A stretch of 64,000 nt of DNA from positions 1,812,501 through 1,876,500 of the forward strand of contig NZ_JABXYT010000001.1 of NCBI RefSeq assembly GCF_013394775.1. The letters are read 5' to 3'. This document shows positions 28,228 to 36,502 of the stretch, in pieces. Positions within the stretch are counted from its first letter, which is position 1; each line of letters starts with the position of its first letter. The translations under genes were made by a program, and so were the position numbers. The notes under the pieces were generated by a model. That model was not told the DNA's origin. It searched no databases and saw nothing but the letters and a program-made list of their open reading frames with translations. Source of the DNA: Oribacterium sp. oral taxon 102. GTDB lineage: Bacteria; Bacillota; Clostridia; Lachnospirales; Lachnospiraceae.

Positions 28228-28848
28228 TCAGCCTTCCGTCAAAAAAGCACTCCGGTTCACCGGACTGATCTTCACATCCCGAAGCTCCGAGAGCGGCTCT
28301 CCATTCCCGTCATTCCGCCGGTAAACCGTGATCTGTCCGATCGTGAAGCAATTCGCAGACCGCTCGTAGGATACCCCCTCCGTGCCGCTCCCGAGCACCG
28401 CATAAAGCTCCTCCGTCCGGGCGCTCTGTCCTACAAGCAGCAGCTCCCGTTCCCCGAGAATACGGTTTCCCTCCGTCCCTGCCATTCCCAAAGGCGGCGC
28501 GGCAGCCGAATAGCGGAGCGCTATCCCCTTCTGCCCCGGCGCATTTTCGAAACGGCGCTCTCCGCCGTCACTCCCGCTCCGATACCCCAGCAGCACGCCG
28601 TCAGAATCGACTCTCACGTCCTCCGCATAGCGGAGCTCATCCTTCATCCATTCCACCGTCATCGAGAGCAGCAGCTCGCTGTTCGCCTGCAGGCTGATGC
28701 GCTCCAGCGAACGCTGTACAACCGCTGCACCGCCCGCCACCGCAGCCGACATCATCGACACGAGGAGCACCGTCGCGAGCAGCTCCGTCAGCGTGAAACC
28801 ATGCGTATCGCTACAGCGCTTCTGTATTTTCCGAAAGCTCTCTCTCAC
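28228..28848 (-). CDS. Minor pilin-like protein with prepilin cleavage motif
   Basis: A 206-residue protein with the canonical prepilin site THG|FTLTELLATVLLVSMMSAAVAG (shown in pieces: THG, then FTLTELL) and Glu at +5. The mature part has a long N-terminal helix, then a beta-rich C-terminal half with VDSDGVLLGYRSG, like PilW/GspJ-type minor pilins. The GTG start at 28848 has GGGAGG five nt before it. It lies 32 nt before the giant pilin-like gene, and may prime or cap the same fibre. Confidence 0.82.
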   Translation of the reverse strand: MRESFRKIQKRCSDTHGFTLTELLATVLLVSMMSAAVAGGAAVVQRSLERISLQANSELLLSMTVEWMKDELRYAEDVRVDSDGVLLGYRSGSDGGERRFENAPGQKGIALRYSAAAPPLGMAGTEGNRILGERELLLVGQSARTEELYAVLGSGTEGVSYERSANCFTIGQITVYRRNDGNGEPLSELRDVKISPVNRSAFLTEG

Positions 28849-28867
28849 CGAAGCCTCCCTCCTGCCC

Positions 28868-29227
28868 CTACCTGTACGTCTTTACCGTCGGAACGGGGAT
28901 TCCGTCTCCCGCTGTCTGATTCGTATCGACCGTCACACTCCGCTCGAACTGCGCGGGACTGCCCTTCTCCGAAATGACAGGGCGCAGGCTCCCGTCGCTG
29001 TCCCGCCTGCTCACGCGGATCGTGTAGCTTTCCTTCCTCCCGCTGCCCTGCTCCAGCGTCTGCGCGCTGTTATAATATGCCGCGAGCTGCCGCCGGCTCC
29101 TCGTCAGCATCCGCTGCGCCGCCAAGACAGCGGTCACGAAGAGCAGCGCCCCCAGTGCGACGACCAACGTCGAAAGGAGCGCCTCTGCGATGCTCTCTCC
29201 GCTCTGCTCCTGCAGTTTCCTCCTCAT
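28868..29227 (-). CDS. Small pilin-like (PilV/GspI-type) protein
   Basis: A 119-residue protein with a prepilin-like start: QSG then ESIAEALLSTLVVALG, giving Gly at -1 and Glu at +5 with Glu, not Phe, at +1. The remainder is a short beta-rich domain. Its ATG lies 3 nt after the stop of the previous gene, so it is made in the same operon. The size and position fit a PilV/GspI-like minor pilin. Confidence 0.75.
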   Translation of the reverse strand: MRRKLQEQSGESIAEALLSTLVVALGALLFVTAVLAAQRMLTRSRRQLAAYYNSAQTLEQGSGRKESYTIRVSRRDSDGSLRPVISEKGSPAQFERSVTVDTNQTAGDGIPVPTVKTYR

Positions 29228-29230
29228 AGC

Positions 29231-30175
29231 CTAGTCTGCCCTTCCTTTCCGGATCCTTCCCACGCCCCAGAGAAGGGATGTCAGCTTTTCCTCCACCGTC
29301 GTGGTCGTCGTGACGCGTACACCGGTTCCGTCCTCCTTCATTCCGCTCAGGTCATCCTCCGTGCGTTCGCTGACAATCCGTCTCTCCACGCGCTTCTCCG
29401 CGGGAATGGAGAGCTGCATGGTATAAGCATTCCTGCTTTTCACGAGCCCGCCGCCCGCATCCGGCTCCGTATTGCAGAGCTCCGTGACGGTAATGCCGCC
29501 GTCCCGCTCGAAGCGAAGCTTCGCCGCAGAAGAGAGCGCGGCATCCGCCGTGCCCGCGGCGCTCTCCCGAAGCAGGAGCAGAAGCTCCGTTTCCCCGCTG
29601 CGAAGACGCGCTGTCCCAAGCTCCGCTGCCCAGAGCCGTTCCGCCGCATCCTCCGAAAGATCCGGAAGATCCGTAAGCTCCGGCACTGCCTCATAGACAA
29701 GCGCTTCCTCCGCCTGTCCTCGCTGCACCATGCCGAGCTCCTTCCGATAGAGTGTGAGCGCCGCGTCCCCGAGGAAGCCCTCCTGCAGGCTCTCTGCGGT
29801 ACTTCCTATGACGCGTTCCGGCGCGGTATAACTGTAGTGCAGTATGCTCTCCTCTGTCTCCGCTGTCTCCCCGGATGCATTCTGCCGGACGGCAGTGCGG
29901 ATTGTCCGCACGGTGGTTCGCGTCTCCCGAAACAGAAGCTCCGTCTCCGAGAAGCATTCATTCAGATAGCGTGCGGCACTCCGCACGCTGTAGCAGCTCT
30001 GGTCGCTCGTCGAGATGCGCCGGATACGTCCTGCCGCAGTGCTCGCCGCCGTCAGTATCACAGAGGCACAGACCGCGCAAAGCACGAAAAACAGCAGCGC
30101 GATCGAGAGCGATGCTCCTGCCTCCGATATGCACTTTTCCCCGATTCGGGACAGCCCCCGCCGTATCTTCCTCAT
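29231..30175 (-). CDS. PilX-like membrane-anchored pilus protein
   Basis: A 314-residue protein with an N-terminal hydrophobic helix (ASLSIALLFFVLCAVCASVIL) after SEAG, then a long soluble domain. The pattern resembles PilX/GspK or TadE-type proteins, but the Glu at +5 is missing, as in GspK-type tip pseudopilins. Its ATG directly abuts the pilO stop, so translation is coupled. An assembly or tip role is an inference from position and architecture. Confidence 0.7.
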   Translation of the reverse strand: MRKIRRGLSRIGEKCISEAGASLSIALLFFVLCAVCASVILTAASTAAGRIRRISTSDQSCYSVRSAARYLNECFSETELLFRETRTTVRTIRTAVRQNASGETAETEESILHYSYTAPERVIGSTAESLQEGFLGDAALTLYRKELGMVQRGQAEEALVYEAVPELTDLPDLSEDAAERLWAAELGTARLRSGETELLLLLRESAAGTADAALSSAAKLRFERDGGITVTELCNTEPDAGGGLVKSRNAYTMQLSIPAEKRVERRIVSERTEDDLSGMKEDGTGVRVTTTTTVEEKLTSLLWGVGRIRKGRAD

Positions 30176-30946
30176 TTACCTGCTCTCCGCCGCATAGCTT
30201 TCCGCATAAGGATTCCTGCCCGTGCCGTTCTGCCCGTAGAGTACGCCGCTCGCCCAGGACTCCGCTGCGGTTTCCAGATCCGACCTCACGATCCCGGAGA
30301 CGTCCGCGTTCGCGAGTCCGCCGCGCTTACCCGGCGCCGTGCCCTCCGCATAGGCAAGCCCCTCCTCCGTATCCGCGTCATAGAGCGTCTCATAGAAAAT
30401 GACGTTCAGGCTGCATCGCACCGCCGCATTTTCCAAAGAGAGCTCTCCCTCCGGAAGCGAAGTATCGTAGCGCCGCCCGCGATCCGCGGAGAGCTCCACA
30501 TTCTGTATCAGACAGCGATATCCCAGATCGTGAATCTGCTGCAGTATCTGCCGCGCGAGCCGATAATCCGCCGCCGTGAAGCTGATTCCGATCTCCCTTC
30601 GCACGACATCCTCGGTCGCCACCGGCTGCCGGAAGCTGAACTGAAAGCTCTCCGCCGCCTGAATGATCTCATTCAGCGCGTTTGCCTCCGCATTGAAATT
30701 GTTGTAGGTCGAAACATAGCCGCTGCCGCCGTCCCTGTTCGCAGCCATCTCCGCCCGCATCGCACGGATACGCTCCGCCCGGCTCTCCTCCGTCCCGATC
30801 TGCTGCTCCAGCTCCGTCGTATCTGCGGCGGCGATCCGCCTCTCCACCGGCTTTTTCACAAACTGATTGTAAAAAAGACAGAGCAGCACGACTGCCAGAA
30901 GCAGCATCAGCAGCTTTTCTCTCTTCGTAAAGGCTCTGCTCAGCAT
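30176..30946 (-). CDS. pilO: PilO-like type IV pilus assembly protein
   Basis: A 256-residue single-pass protein: a short cytosolic start, a TM (LLMLLLAVVLLCLFYNQFV), a coiled-coil segment (about 35-75) and a ferredoxin-like extracellular domain. This order is that of PilO, which pairs with PilN on the outer face of the membrane and links to PilM inside. AGGAGG stands directly before ATG 30946. It follows pilN by 12 nt. The C-terminal 60 residues lie beyond the usual PilO domain and are Gly/Ala/Ser-rich. Confidence 0.82.
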   Translation of the reverse strand: MLSRAFTKREKLLMLLLAVVLLCLFYNQFVKKPVERRIAAADTTELEQQIGTEESRAERIRAMRAEMAANRDGGSGYVSTYNNFNAEANALNEIIQAAESFQFSFRQPVATEDVVRREIGISFTAADYRLARQILQQIHDLGYRCLIQNVELSADRGRRYDTSLPEGELSLENAAVRCSLNVIFYETLYDADTEEGLAYAEGTAPGKRGGLANADVSGIVRSDLETAAESWASGVLYGQNGTGRNPYAESYAAESR

Positions 30947-30958
30947 CTTACCTCCTGC

Positions 30959-31900
30959 TTATCTCGGATTATAGCCATTGTTCAGACTCGTGATCTCCGT
31001 GCTCTCCTCCGACGGGGTCTGTACATTCGCAGATTTCGTCGGGATCGGCGTCTGCGTCGGCTTCAGTGCAGCCTCTGCCGTGCGCTCTCCGCCGCGCTGT
31101 CCCTCCGGGGAGGCTGCCGCTGTCTCCGGTACGCGTACAGCCTGGTGCATAGCGGTGCTGTCCGTACCCGCCGTACTGCCTGCATTGTCCGCATGACGCT
31201 CCGCCTCCGACGGCACAGCAGCTGCGCGGCTCTCCCGCAGCACCGGCACATAGGCATTCTCTCCGTTCGCCCGCAGCGCCGCATCCAGTACGGCGTCATA
31301 GGAGGGCGTCCCCGCCGCCACCGCGTTCCTCACCTCCTCCTCTGTCCGGAAGCAGACGGTGATCTCCGCGGTGACATAACTGCCTCTGTCCTGCCGCACG
31401 CTCTCTGTCCCGAAGCGATCCTGCTCCACCGTTGCGGCGGTAGAGGCGGTCACATAGCTCACATACTCTGATTCCTCCAGACGTCCGAGGATCTCCGGCA
31501 GGCGCTCCCCGTCCGAGAGCCGCATCGTAATGCTAACGACATTGTCCGTAATGGAGATGCGCTGCACATCACCGCCACCGCCGATACGGGCGTCGATAAC
31601 GTTCAGCATCGTGATGCGATCCTGCCGTGCTCTCTCCGTCTCGTTCAGGTAGCCGTTGCCGTAGTGGCTGTATTCCGCACGAACCTGCGCATAAACGCTG
31701 TTATCCTCCTGCAGCCTCTCCAGCTCCTGCTCTTTCGCATGGTACACTGCCTCCGCCTGATCCGCTCTCCGGAGCGGCTCTGCCACGAAATGCCGGCTGA
31801 AGAAGAAGAGGAAGCCCATAAAAAGCACGAAGACCAGAAGCGTGAACAGTGTCTCTCCCGTATGCCGGTTCTGATACAGAAGATTGATGCCCCGCTTCAT
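30959..31900 (-). CDS. pilN: PilN-like type IV pilus assembly protein
   Basis: A 313-residue protein that begins MKRGINLLYQ, matching the short cytosolic INLLP-type peptide that PilN inserts into PilM. A TM (FTLLVFVLFMGFLFFFS), a coiled coil (about 45-95) and a ferredoxin-like domain follow, then a Pro/Ser/Thr-rich tail of about 90 residues. ATG 31900 is chosen for this conserved start. A TTG at 31954, 6 nt after pilM, is an in-frame alternative that adds 18 basic residues. It lies between pilM and pilO, in the conserved order. Confidence 0.82.
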   Translation of the reverse strand: MKRGINLLYQNRHTGETLFTLLVFVLFMGFLFFFSRHFVAEPLRRADQAEAVYHAKEQELERLQEDNSVYAQVRAEYSHYGNGYLNETERARQDRITMLNVIDARIGGGGDVQRISITDNVVSITMRLSDGERLPEILGRLEESEYVSYVTASTAATVEQDRFGTESVRQDRGSYVTAEITVCFRTEEEVRNAVAAGTPSYDAVLDAALRANGENAYVPVLRESRAAAVPSEAERHADNAGSTAGTDSTAMHQAVRVPETAAASPEGQRGGERTAEAALKPTQTPIPTKSANVQTPSEESTEITSLNNGYNPR

Positions 31901-31960
31901 CGGATATTTCTCTCTGCGCCTGATTCTTCTTTTATAACCCTTTGCTGCTGCCAAGTCCTC

Positions 31961-32998
31961 TTACCCCTCTTCCACCGGTATTTCCGCCGGGATGTCCCCG
32001 CTGTGATCCAACGGAAGGGTCACGCCATATGCCTGTGGCCCCTCCGCTGCCGCCCGCCGATACGGCTCCGGAACAGTTCCCATGAGCTCGGTCAGGAGAC
32101 GCACCGGCAGGCTGATCTGCTCTGTCAGGGCGTGCAGCATCGGTTCGGCATTGACGCCTCCGCCGCAGCAGTAGAGCGCGTCGATCGTATTTTTCGGATT
32201 ATTAAAGCTGTAGAAGTTCAGCACACGCATAAGCTGCACCGCATCTGCTTCGTACAGCTGCCGGAGCTCGTCCGAGCCGAGTATCCCGTCCTGATCCGCC
32301 TCGATGCGGAGCCGTACGATGTGGCTGTCCGAGCCGCTCCGCTCCGAGACCCTCTCCACTACATTCCGCCCGCCGGTTTCCAGCGTGCGGGTCGTCTCAT
32401 ACCAGCCCTCGCTGAAAAAGTGAATCCGCAGCGCCTGCTCTCCCATATCCAGCACCGCATAGTCCTGATCCATCGAAACGGCATTCGCTTCATTATAATG
32501 GCGGAGCAGCCGCTGATAGGCGAGCGGTTCCGGAATCAGTCCCAGCAGATTCAGCTTCGCGAACCTCTGCAGCTCCCTGTATCTGTCAATCAGCTGCTTC
32601 GACATCGCCGCCGCCTGTATGACGAGCGTGCGCTCCGTCCGCTGCAGCACCGAATAATCGTAATAATATTCGCCTGCCTCCTCCGCGATATAGTCGTGAA
32701 ACTCATAGGGAAGATTCGTCCTAAGCTGATCGACCGTCATCAGCGGAAGCTCCAGCTTCCGGAGATAACAGACACTCAGCGGCACCGAAAAAACCGCGTT
32801 TCTGCACCGTATCCCATGCTTCTTCAGAATTTCCCGAAGGAATTCTCCCAGCGCTGCCCATGCCTGTATCACGCCGTTTTGCACGATATTCTCCGGCAGC
32901 GGCTCTAAGAAAAAATCCTGTACCGTGCCGCGGTTCACATAGCAGATCTTCACGCGGTAGTTCCCGATATCAATTCCGAGGCATTGGGATGGCTTCAT
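31961..32998 (-). CDS. pilM: PilM, actin-like type IV pilus assembly ATPase
   Basis: A 345-residue cytosolic protein of the PilM/FtsA actin-like fold. The N-terminal phosphate loop reads CLGIDIGNYRVKICYV, and a second glycine-rich nucleotide loop (ALYCCGGGVNAEPM) lies near residue 275. PilM binds the PilN N-terminus and couples the inner-membrane platform to the pilus motors. AGAGGA lies six nt before ATG 32998. It starts the pilM-N-O-pilin cluster, with a repeat-bearing gap of 281 bp after pilD. Confidence 0.9.
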   Translation of the reverse strand: MKPSQCLGIDIGNYRVKICYVNRGTVQDFFLEPLPENIVQNGVIQAWAALGEFLREILKKHGIRCRNAVFSVPLSVCYLRKLELPLMTVDQLRTNLPYEFHDYIAEEAGEYYYDYSVLQRTERTLVIQAAAMSKQLIDRYRELQRFAKLNLLGLIPEPLAYQRLLRHYNEANAVSMDQDYAVLDMGEQALRIHFFSEGWYETTRTLETGGRNVVERVSERSGSDSHIVRLRIEADQDGILGSDELRQLYEADAVQLMRVLNFYSFNNPKNTIDALYCCGGGVNAEPMLHALTEQISLPVRLLTELMGTVPEPYRRAAAEGPQAYGVTLPLDHSGDIPAEIPVEEG

Positions 32999-33034
32999 AT
33001 CGTTTCCTCTACTTTTCTAATTGAAAATGCAAAA

Positions 33035-33104
33035 GCTCCATGCGGGGCGTGTCTTAAAGTCCTCCCCGCTCCGGGATGCAAGCATCCCGTGGGGGCTGAC
33101 TTTT
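33035..33104. repeat. 70-bp direct repeat, copy 1
   Basis: Identical to 33199-33268 except for one base (33070). Each copy folds into one nested hairpin: AAAGTC with GACTTT outside, CCCC with GGGG, and GGGATGC with GCATCCC around an AA loop. The 94 bp between copies holds further small palindromes (TCGCTTCGCGA; GATTGC with GCAATC). Confidence 0.85.
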
Positions 33105-33198
33105 CGCATTCTGCTTATGATTCAGATTGCTTCATCGCTTCGCGATTCCCGCAATCCCCCTCATTCCGCGCTCCCATGCCGCTACCGCGTCACTTCGC

Positions 33199-33268
33199 GC
33201 TCCATGCGGGGCGTGTCTTAAAGTCCTCCCCGCACCGGGATGCAAGCATCCCGTGGGGGCTGACTTTT
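33199..33268. repeat. 70-bp direct repeat, copy 2
   Basis: This is the second, 69/70 identical copy, ending 11 bp before the pilD stop codon. On the minus strand its hairpin could end or attenuate the pilD message before pilM, but it lacks a clear T-run in that direction. Confidence 0.85.
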
Positions 33269-33279
33269 GACACTGTGAA

Positions 33280-34071
33280 TCATAATCCCCGCAGGTACCA
33301 GCCGACGAACTCCTGTCCGAAGAGAAGGGAGAGGACGAAGGCGAGAGAAATCGCAGGACCGAACGGGATTCGCCGCATCCTGAGGAGTCCTGCCATGGCG
33401 AGCCCCAGAAGACAGCTCAGAATCAGCGCAAAAAGCCCGGCTGCAGGCTTCAGGTACAGTCCCAGCAGAAAAAAAAGCTTCAGGTCTCCGCCGCCCAAGC
33501 TTTCTCTGCCGGACAGATGATCGAAGAGCAGCGAAAGCAGGAGCAGAGAGAGGAAGAGCCCGAAGCCGCCGAGCAGAGAGTACAGCAGCTCTTCCGGGAG
33601 CGTGGGGCAGATCCCCGGCGCGCCGGATGTGAATGGCAGAGTACAGAACCAGATCGCGAGCCCTGTCAGAATCGCCGCATCCGGAATCGTATAGCTTTTC
33701 AGGTCGATGAGGGACAGCTCCAGCAGTACAGCGCAGAGCGCCATATAGCGGAGGGTCAGGACGCTCTGCCCGAAGCGGAGATACAGAAGCAGATAAACCA
33801 CGCCCAGCGCAAGCTCGCAATACAGGCTCTCCGCAGAGATCCGCTTTCCGCAATGCCGGCATCTCCCGCGAAGAAATAGATAGGACAGCACCGGTACGAG
33901 CTCCGGCGCGCCGAGAACATGTCCGCAGCAGCCGCAGCGTGAGCGTCCCCAAAGAACAGTCTCGCCCCTCACAGCGCGTACCGCCATGCAGTCCAGAAAG
34001 CTCCCGAATGCCGCACCGAGAAAAAAAGCGAGAGTGGAAAGATACAGAGTATACGCCGCTTCTATCGTCAT
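33280..34071 (-). CDS. pilD: Prepilin peptidase (A24 family)
   Basis: A 263-residue polytopic aspartic protease that cleaves prepilin leaders and N-methylates the new N-terminus. The two catalytic Asp motifs are visible: DLKSYTIPD after TM3 and GGGDLKLFF. The N-terminal domain keeps FGSFLDCMAVR and the four-Cys zinc site (CGCC and CRHC), as in bifunctional enzymes. ATG 34071 is chosen because GGAGGA lies at normal spacing; 35 upstream in-frame codons are unlikely. It is first in the pilus locus and should process the pilins downstream. Confidence 0.94.
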   Translation of the reverse strand: MTIEAAYTLYLSTLAFFLGAAFGSFLDCMAVRAVRGETVLWGRSRCGCCGHVLGAPELVPVLSYLFLRGRCRHCGKRISAESLYCELALGVVYLLLYLRFGQSVLTLRYMALCAVLLELSLIDLKSYTIPDAAILTGLAIWFCTLPFTSGAPGICPTLPEELLYSLLGGFGLFLSLLLLSLLFDHLSGRESLGGGDLKLFFLLGLYLKPAAGLFALILSCLLGLAMAGLLRMRRIPFGPAISLAFVLSLLFGQEFVGWYLRGL

Positions 34072-34143
34072 TTCCATTCTCCTCCGCGCAATGTCCATAT
34101 TAAAACACGGCGGATATTCCGCCGCCTGACAGGAACTTATACA

Positions 34144-34172
34144 AGTATATAACACCCATGCGGGAATTTCCA
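34144..34172 (-). promoter_or_regulatory. Candidate promoter of the pilus locus
   Basis: On the minus strand TGGAAA (34167-34172) and TATACT (34144-34149) are 17 bp apart. A GGCGGA/TCCGCC hairpin (about 34109-34123) lies in the leader of about 65 nt before pilD. Confidence 0.5.
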
Positions 34173-34241
34173 GCACTGCGACATGCGGTCGTCCTTCCGG
34201 AAAAGGCCCGCTTCCCGTGCAGGGAAACGAGCCTTGGTTCC

Positions 34242-36320
34242 TCAGGCGAACTTGTACGGTGCTACCATCTCCCGAAGCTTCTCCGCCTCGTTGGAAAGCT
34301 CGGAGGAAGCCGCCGCGCTCTGCTCGGAGGTAGAGGAATTGGTTTGCACGACGGAGGAAATCTGCGTCAGGCCGATATTGATCTGGTCGATCGCATCTGC
34401 CTGCTTCCCGGAGGCTGTTGAAATGCTGCTGATCATCTCACGCGTCTTGTCCGCATACTCCGCAACCCGGAGCAGCGCCTCCGCGGTCTCTGCCGCGATG
34501 CCTCTGCCCTTCTCCACCGCCTCTACCGAGGTCGTAATCAACGTTCCGGTGCTCTGCGCCGCCTCCGCCGACTTCTGCGCGAGATTCCGCACCTCGTCCG
34601 CCACGACGGCGAAGCCTTTTCCTGCCTCTCCGGCGCGCGCAGCCTCGATCGCCGCATTCAGCGCCAGAATATTGGTCTGGAACGCAATATTATCGATCAT
34701 ACCGATAACCGTCTGGATCTGCATGGAGGAATCGGCGATTTCGTCCATCGCATCCTTCAGGCTCAGCATCTCCCGATTGCTTGCCTCAATCGCACTTCTG
34801 GCATTTCCGGCGAAGGCGCTTGCCTCCTCCGCGGACTTCGCATTGTTCCGCACATCATCGTTAATCGCGTTCACCATTGAGGTCAGCTCCTCCAGAGAGG
34901 ATGCCTGCTCCGAAGCGCCCTGCGCGAGTGCCTGTGCTGCATCGGCAATCTGTGAGGAGGAACCGGCAATCTGCTCTGTCGAGGTCTTCACCACCGAGAG
35001 CGACACGCCGAGACGATCCCGTATCTTCCGCATCGACAGGAGGAGATGCTGCAGCGAGCCGACATAATGCTTACGATTCTCGCTCTTTATCGCAAAGTTC
35101 CCGTCTGCCAGCGCATCCAGAAGATAATCGATATCCCGTATGATGAGCACCAGATGCTCCGCCATCTCCGTGAAGCGTGCTGCCATTTCTCCGATCTCAT
35201 TGTTCGGATACTTAACCTCCGTGTCGATCTGATCCAGCTGAAAATTCTTGATGCTGTCCGCCAGCTTGGACAGAGGCTTCAGCGGTGCCATGCTCCTGCG
35301 GAGGAAGCGCACGCAGAGCACACCCATCAGCGCGATGCCGAACAGGCCGAAGACAATCACGAAAAGGATCGCACGAATCAGCGGCTTCTGCACCTCCGCA
35401 TAGCTCACAACGAAGCCGGAATACCACTCCATGTCCGTTCCCTCGACGGTGACCGGAGTATAGCAGTACGCTGCCTCCTCCCCGAGCACCGGATCGTAGG
35501 AACGATCGATCACCTGGCTTTCTCCGTTTTTAATGCGGGAAATCTGCGCCTCTGCACCGCTGGGCTGCCCGGCGAGCTCCGGCTTCAGGCTGTTCATAAC
35601 CGTCAGGTTCTTGGCATCCACAAAACTCTGATACCGCTTCTGAAAGCCGTTGCACTCATAGCAGAGACTGTTCAGGGAATCTGCCAGAATGTCACAGTTC
35701 GCCACACCGACGAACTCCCCGTTGACATAAATCGGCGCGCTCAGCGTGATCATCCAGATATTCGACCCGTCCGGCATCGTGTACTGATATGGCTCCGTGA
35801 CATGAATCTTCTGCGTTTCCCTGGTGATCTGATAATACTCTCCAGACGAATAGCTATCGTAATCATTCGCCGTAGTCACCTCTGTCCCGCCGCCGAGATT
35901 GTAGGCGTAATAGGACAGTCCCCTCGGCGTGCTCGTGAAAAATGCATTCGGCTCAAAGGCGGCATAAGCGGAGTAGACCCTGCCCGAGTTCACCACGCTC
36001 ATCAGCGTGCCGCGAATCATCGCACCGCCCTGCGCCTCTCCCATTATTCTGAAATTCGCGAAGGAATCCGCCATGGTTTCAGCGTAGACCTGCATCTCTC
36101 CGATGTATTTCTCCAGCGTCAGCGCGTTCGCCTCCGCCCCGGATGAAACCTGTTTTTTCAGCGTCGTCTTGATATTGGCATTAAAAAGCAGCGCAAAAAC
36201 CACGCAAAGCACCGTTACCGCAAAGGCAGACAGGGCAACGATCGACACGGAGAGATCTGTGACAATGCTATGATACTTTTTCTTCGCGGTATCCCTCCCG
36301 CTTTTTTCTTTCCTCTTCAT
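34242..36320 (-). CDS. Methyl-accepting chemotaxis protein (dCache type)
   Basis: A 692-residue receptor: TM1 at about 23-45, a double-Cache extracellular domain (about 50-320, with YYAYNLGG and [18 protein letters not shown]), TM2 near 330-350, a HAMP domain and a long signalling coiled coil. The conserved tip reads [28 protein letters not shown] 36320 is chosen for GGAGG at nine nt; upstream in-frame codons overlap a hairpin. It is 182 bp downstream of a second, larger receptor. The ligand is unknown. Confidence 0.94.
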   Translation of the reverse strand: MKRKEKSGRDTAKKKYHSIVTDLSVSIVALSAFAVTVLCVVFALLFNANIKTTLKKQVSSGAEANALTLEKYIGEMQVYAETMADSFANFRIMGEAQGGAMIRGTLMSVVNSGRVYSAYAAFEPNAFFTSTPRGLSYYAYNLGGGTEVTTANDYDSYSSGEYYQITRETQKIHVTEPYQYTMPDGSNIWMITLSAPIYVNGEFVGVANCDILADSLNSLCYECNGFQKRYQSFVDAKNLTVMNSLKPELAGQPSGAEAQISRIKNGESQVIDRSYDPVLGEEAAYCYTPVTVEGTDMEWYSGFVVSYAEVQKPLIRAILFVIVFGLFGIALMGVLCVRFLRRSMAPLKPLSKLADSIKNFQLDQIDTEVKYPNNEIGEMAARFTEMAEHLVLIIRDIDYLLDALADGNFAIKSENRKHYVGSLQHLLLSMRKIRDRLGVSLSVVKTSTEQIAGSSSQIADAAQALAQGASEQASSLEELTSMVNAINDDVRNNAKSAEEASAFAGNARSAIEASNREMLSLKDAMDEIADSSMQIQTVIGMIDNIAFQTNILALNAAIEAARAGEAGKGFAVVADEVRNLAQKSAEAAQSTGTLITTSVEAVEKGRGIAAETAEALLRVAEYADKTREMISSISTASGKQADAIDQINIGLTQISSVVQTNSSTSEQSAAASSELSNEAEKLREMVAPYKFA

Positions 36321-36377
36321 TTTCTGTTTCCTCCATGAAATGTACAGAAGTGCTGCATTTCTCTGTATTCTCAGACT

Positions 36378-36410
36378 GATCTGCCGGTGAGCACAGCCCA
36401 TCGGCAGATC
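36378..36410. other. Hairpin in the leader of the 692-residue receptor
   Basis: A perfect 9-bp inverted repeat, GATCTGCCG (36378-36386) with CGGCAGATC (36402-36410), with a 15-nt loop, sits between the two receptor genes. There is no T-run. It may adjust expression of the second gene; no riboswitch class is recognised. Confidence 0.5.
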
Positions 36411-36502
36411 CCTCTCCTCCTGAAATCAGCGATTCCTTATATTCTTTTGTCAGCAAAGCAGCATCGATACTCCGGCTTTCGCTTTGCCTCACTGCAAAAA
36501 GC

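Noticed and set aside
28697-31471. 924-codon open frame on the plus strand over the pilus genes
   Set aside because: It lies antisense to clear pilin, pilO and pilN genes and reads as Arg/His/Pro-rich noise without a ribosome site.
34072-34176. Longer start for pilD
   Set aside because: The 35 extra codons are not conserved and the good GGAGGA site lies before ATG 34071.
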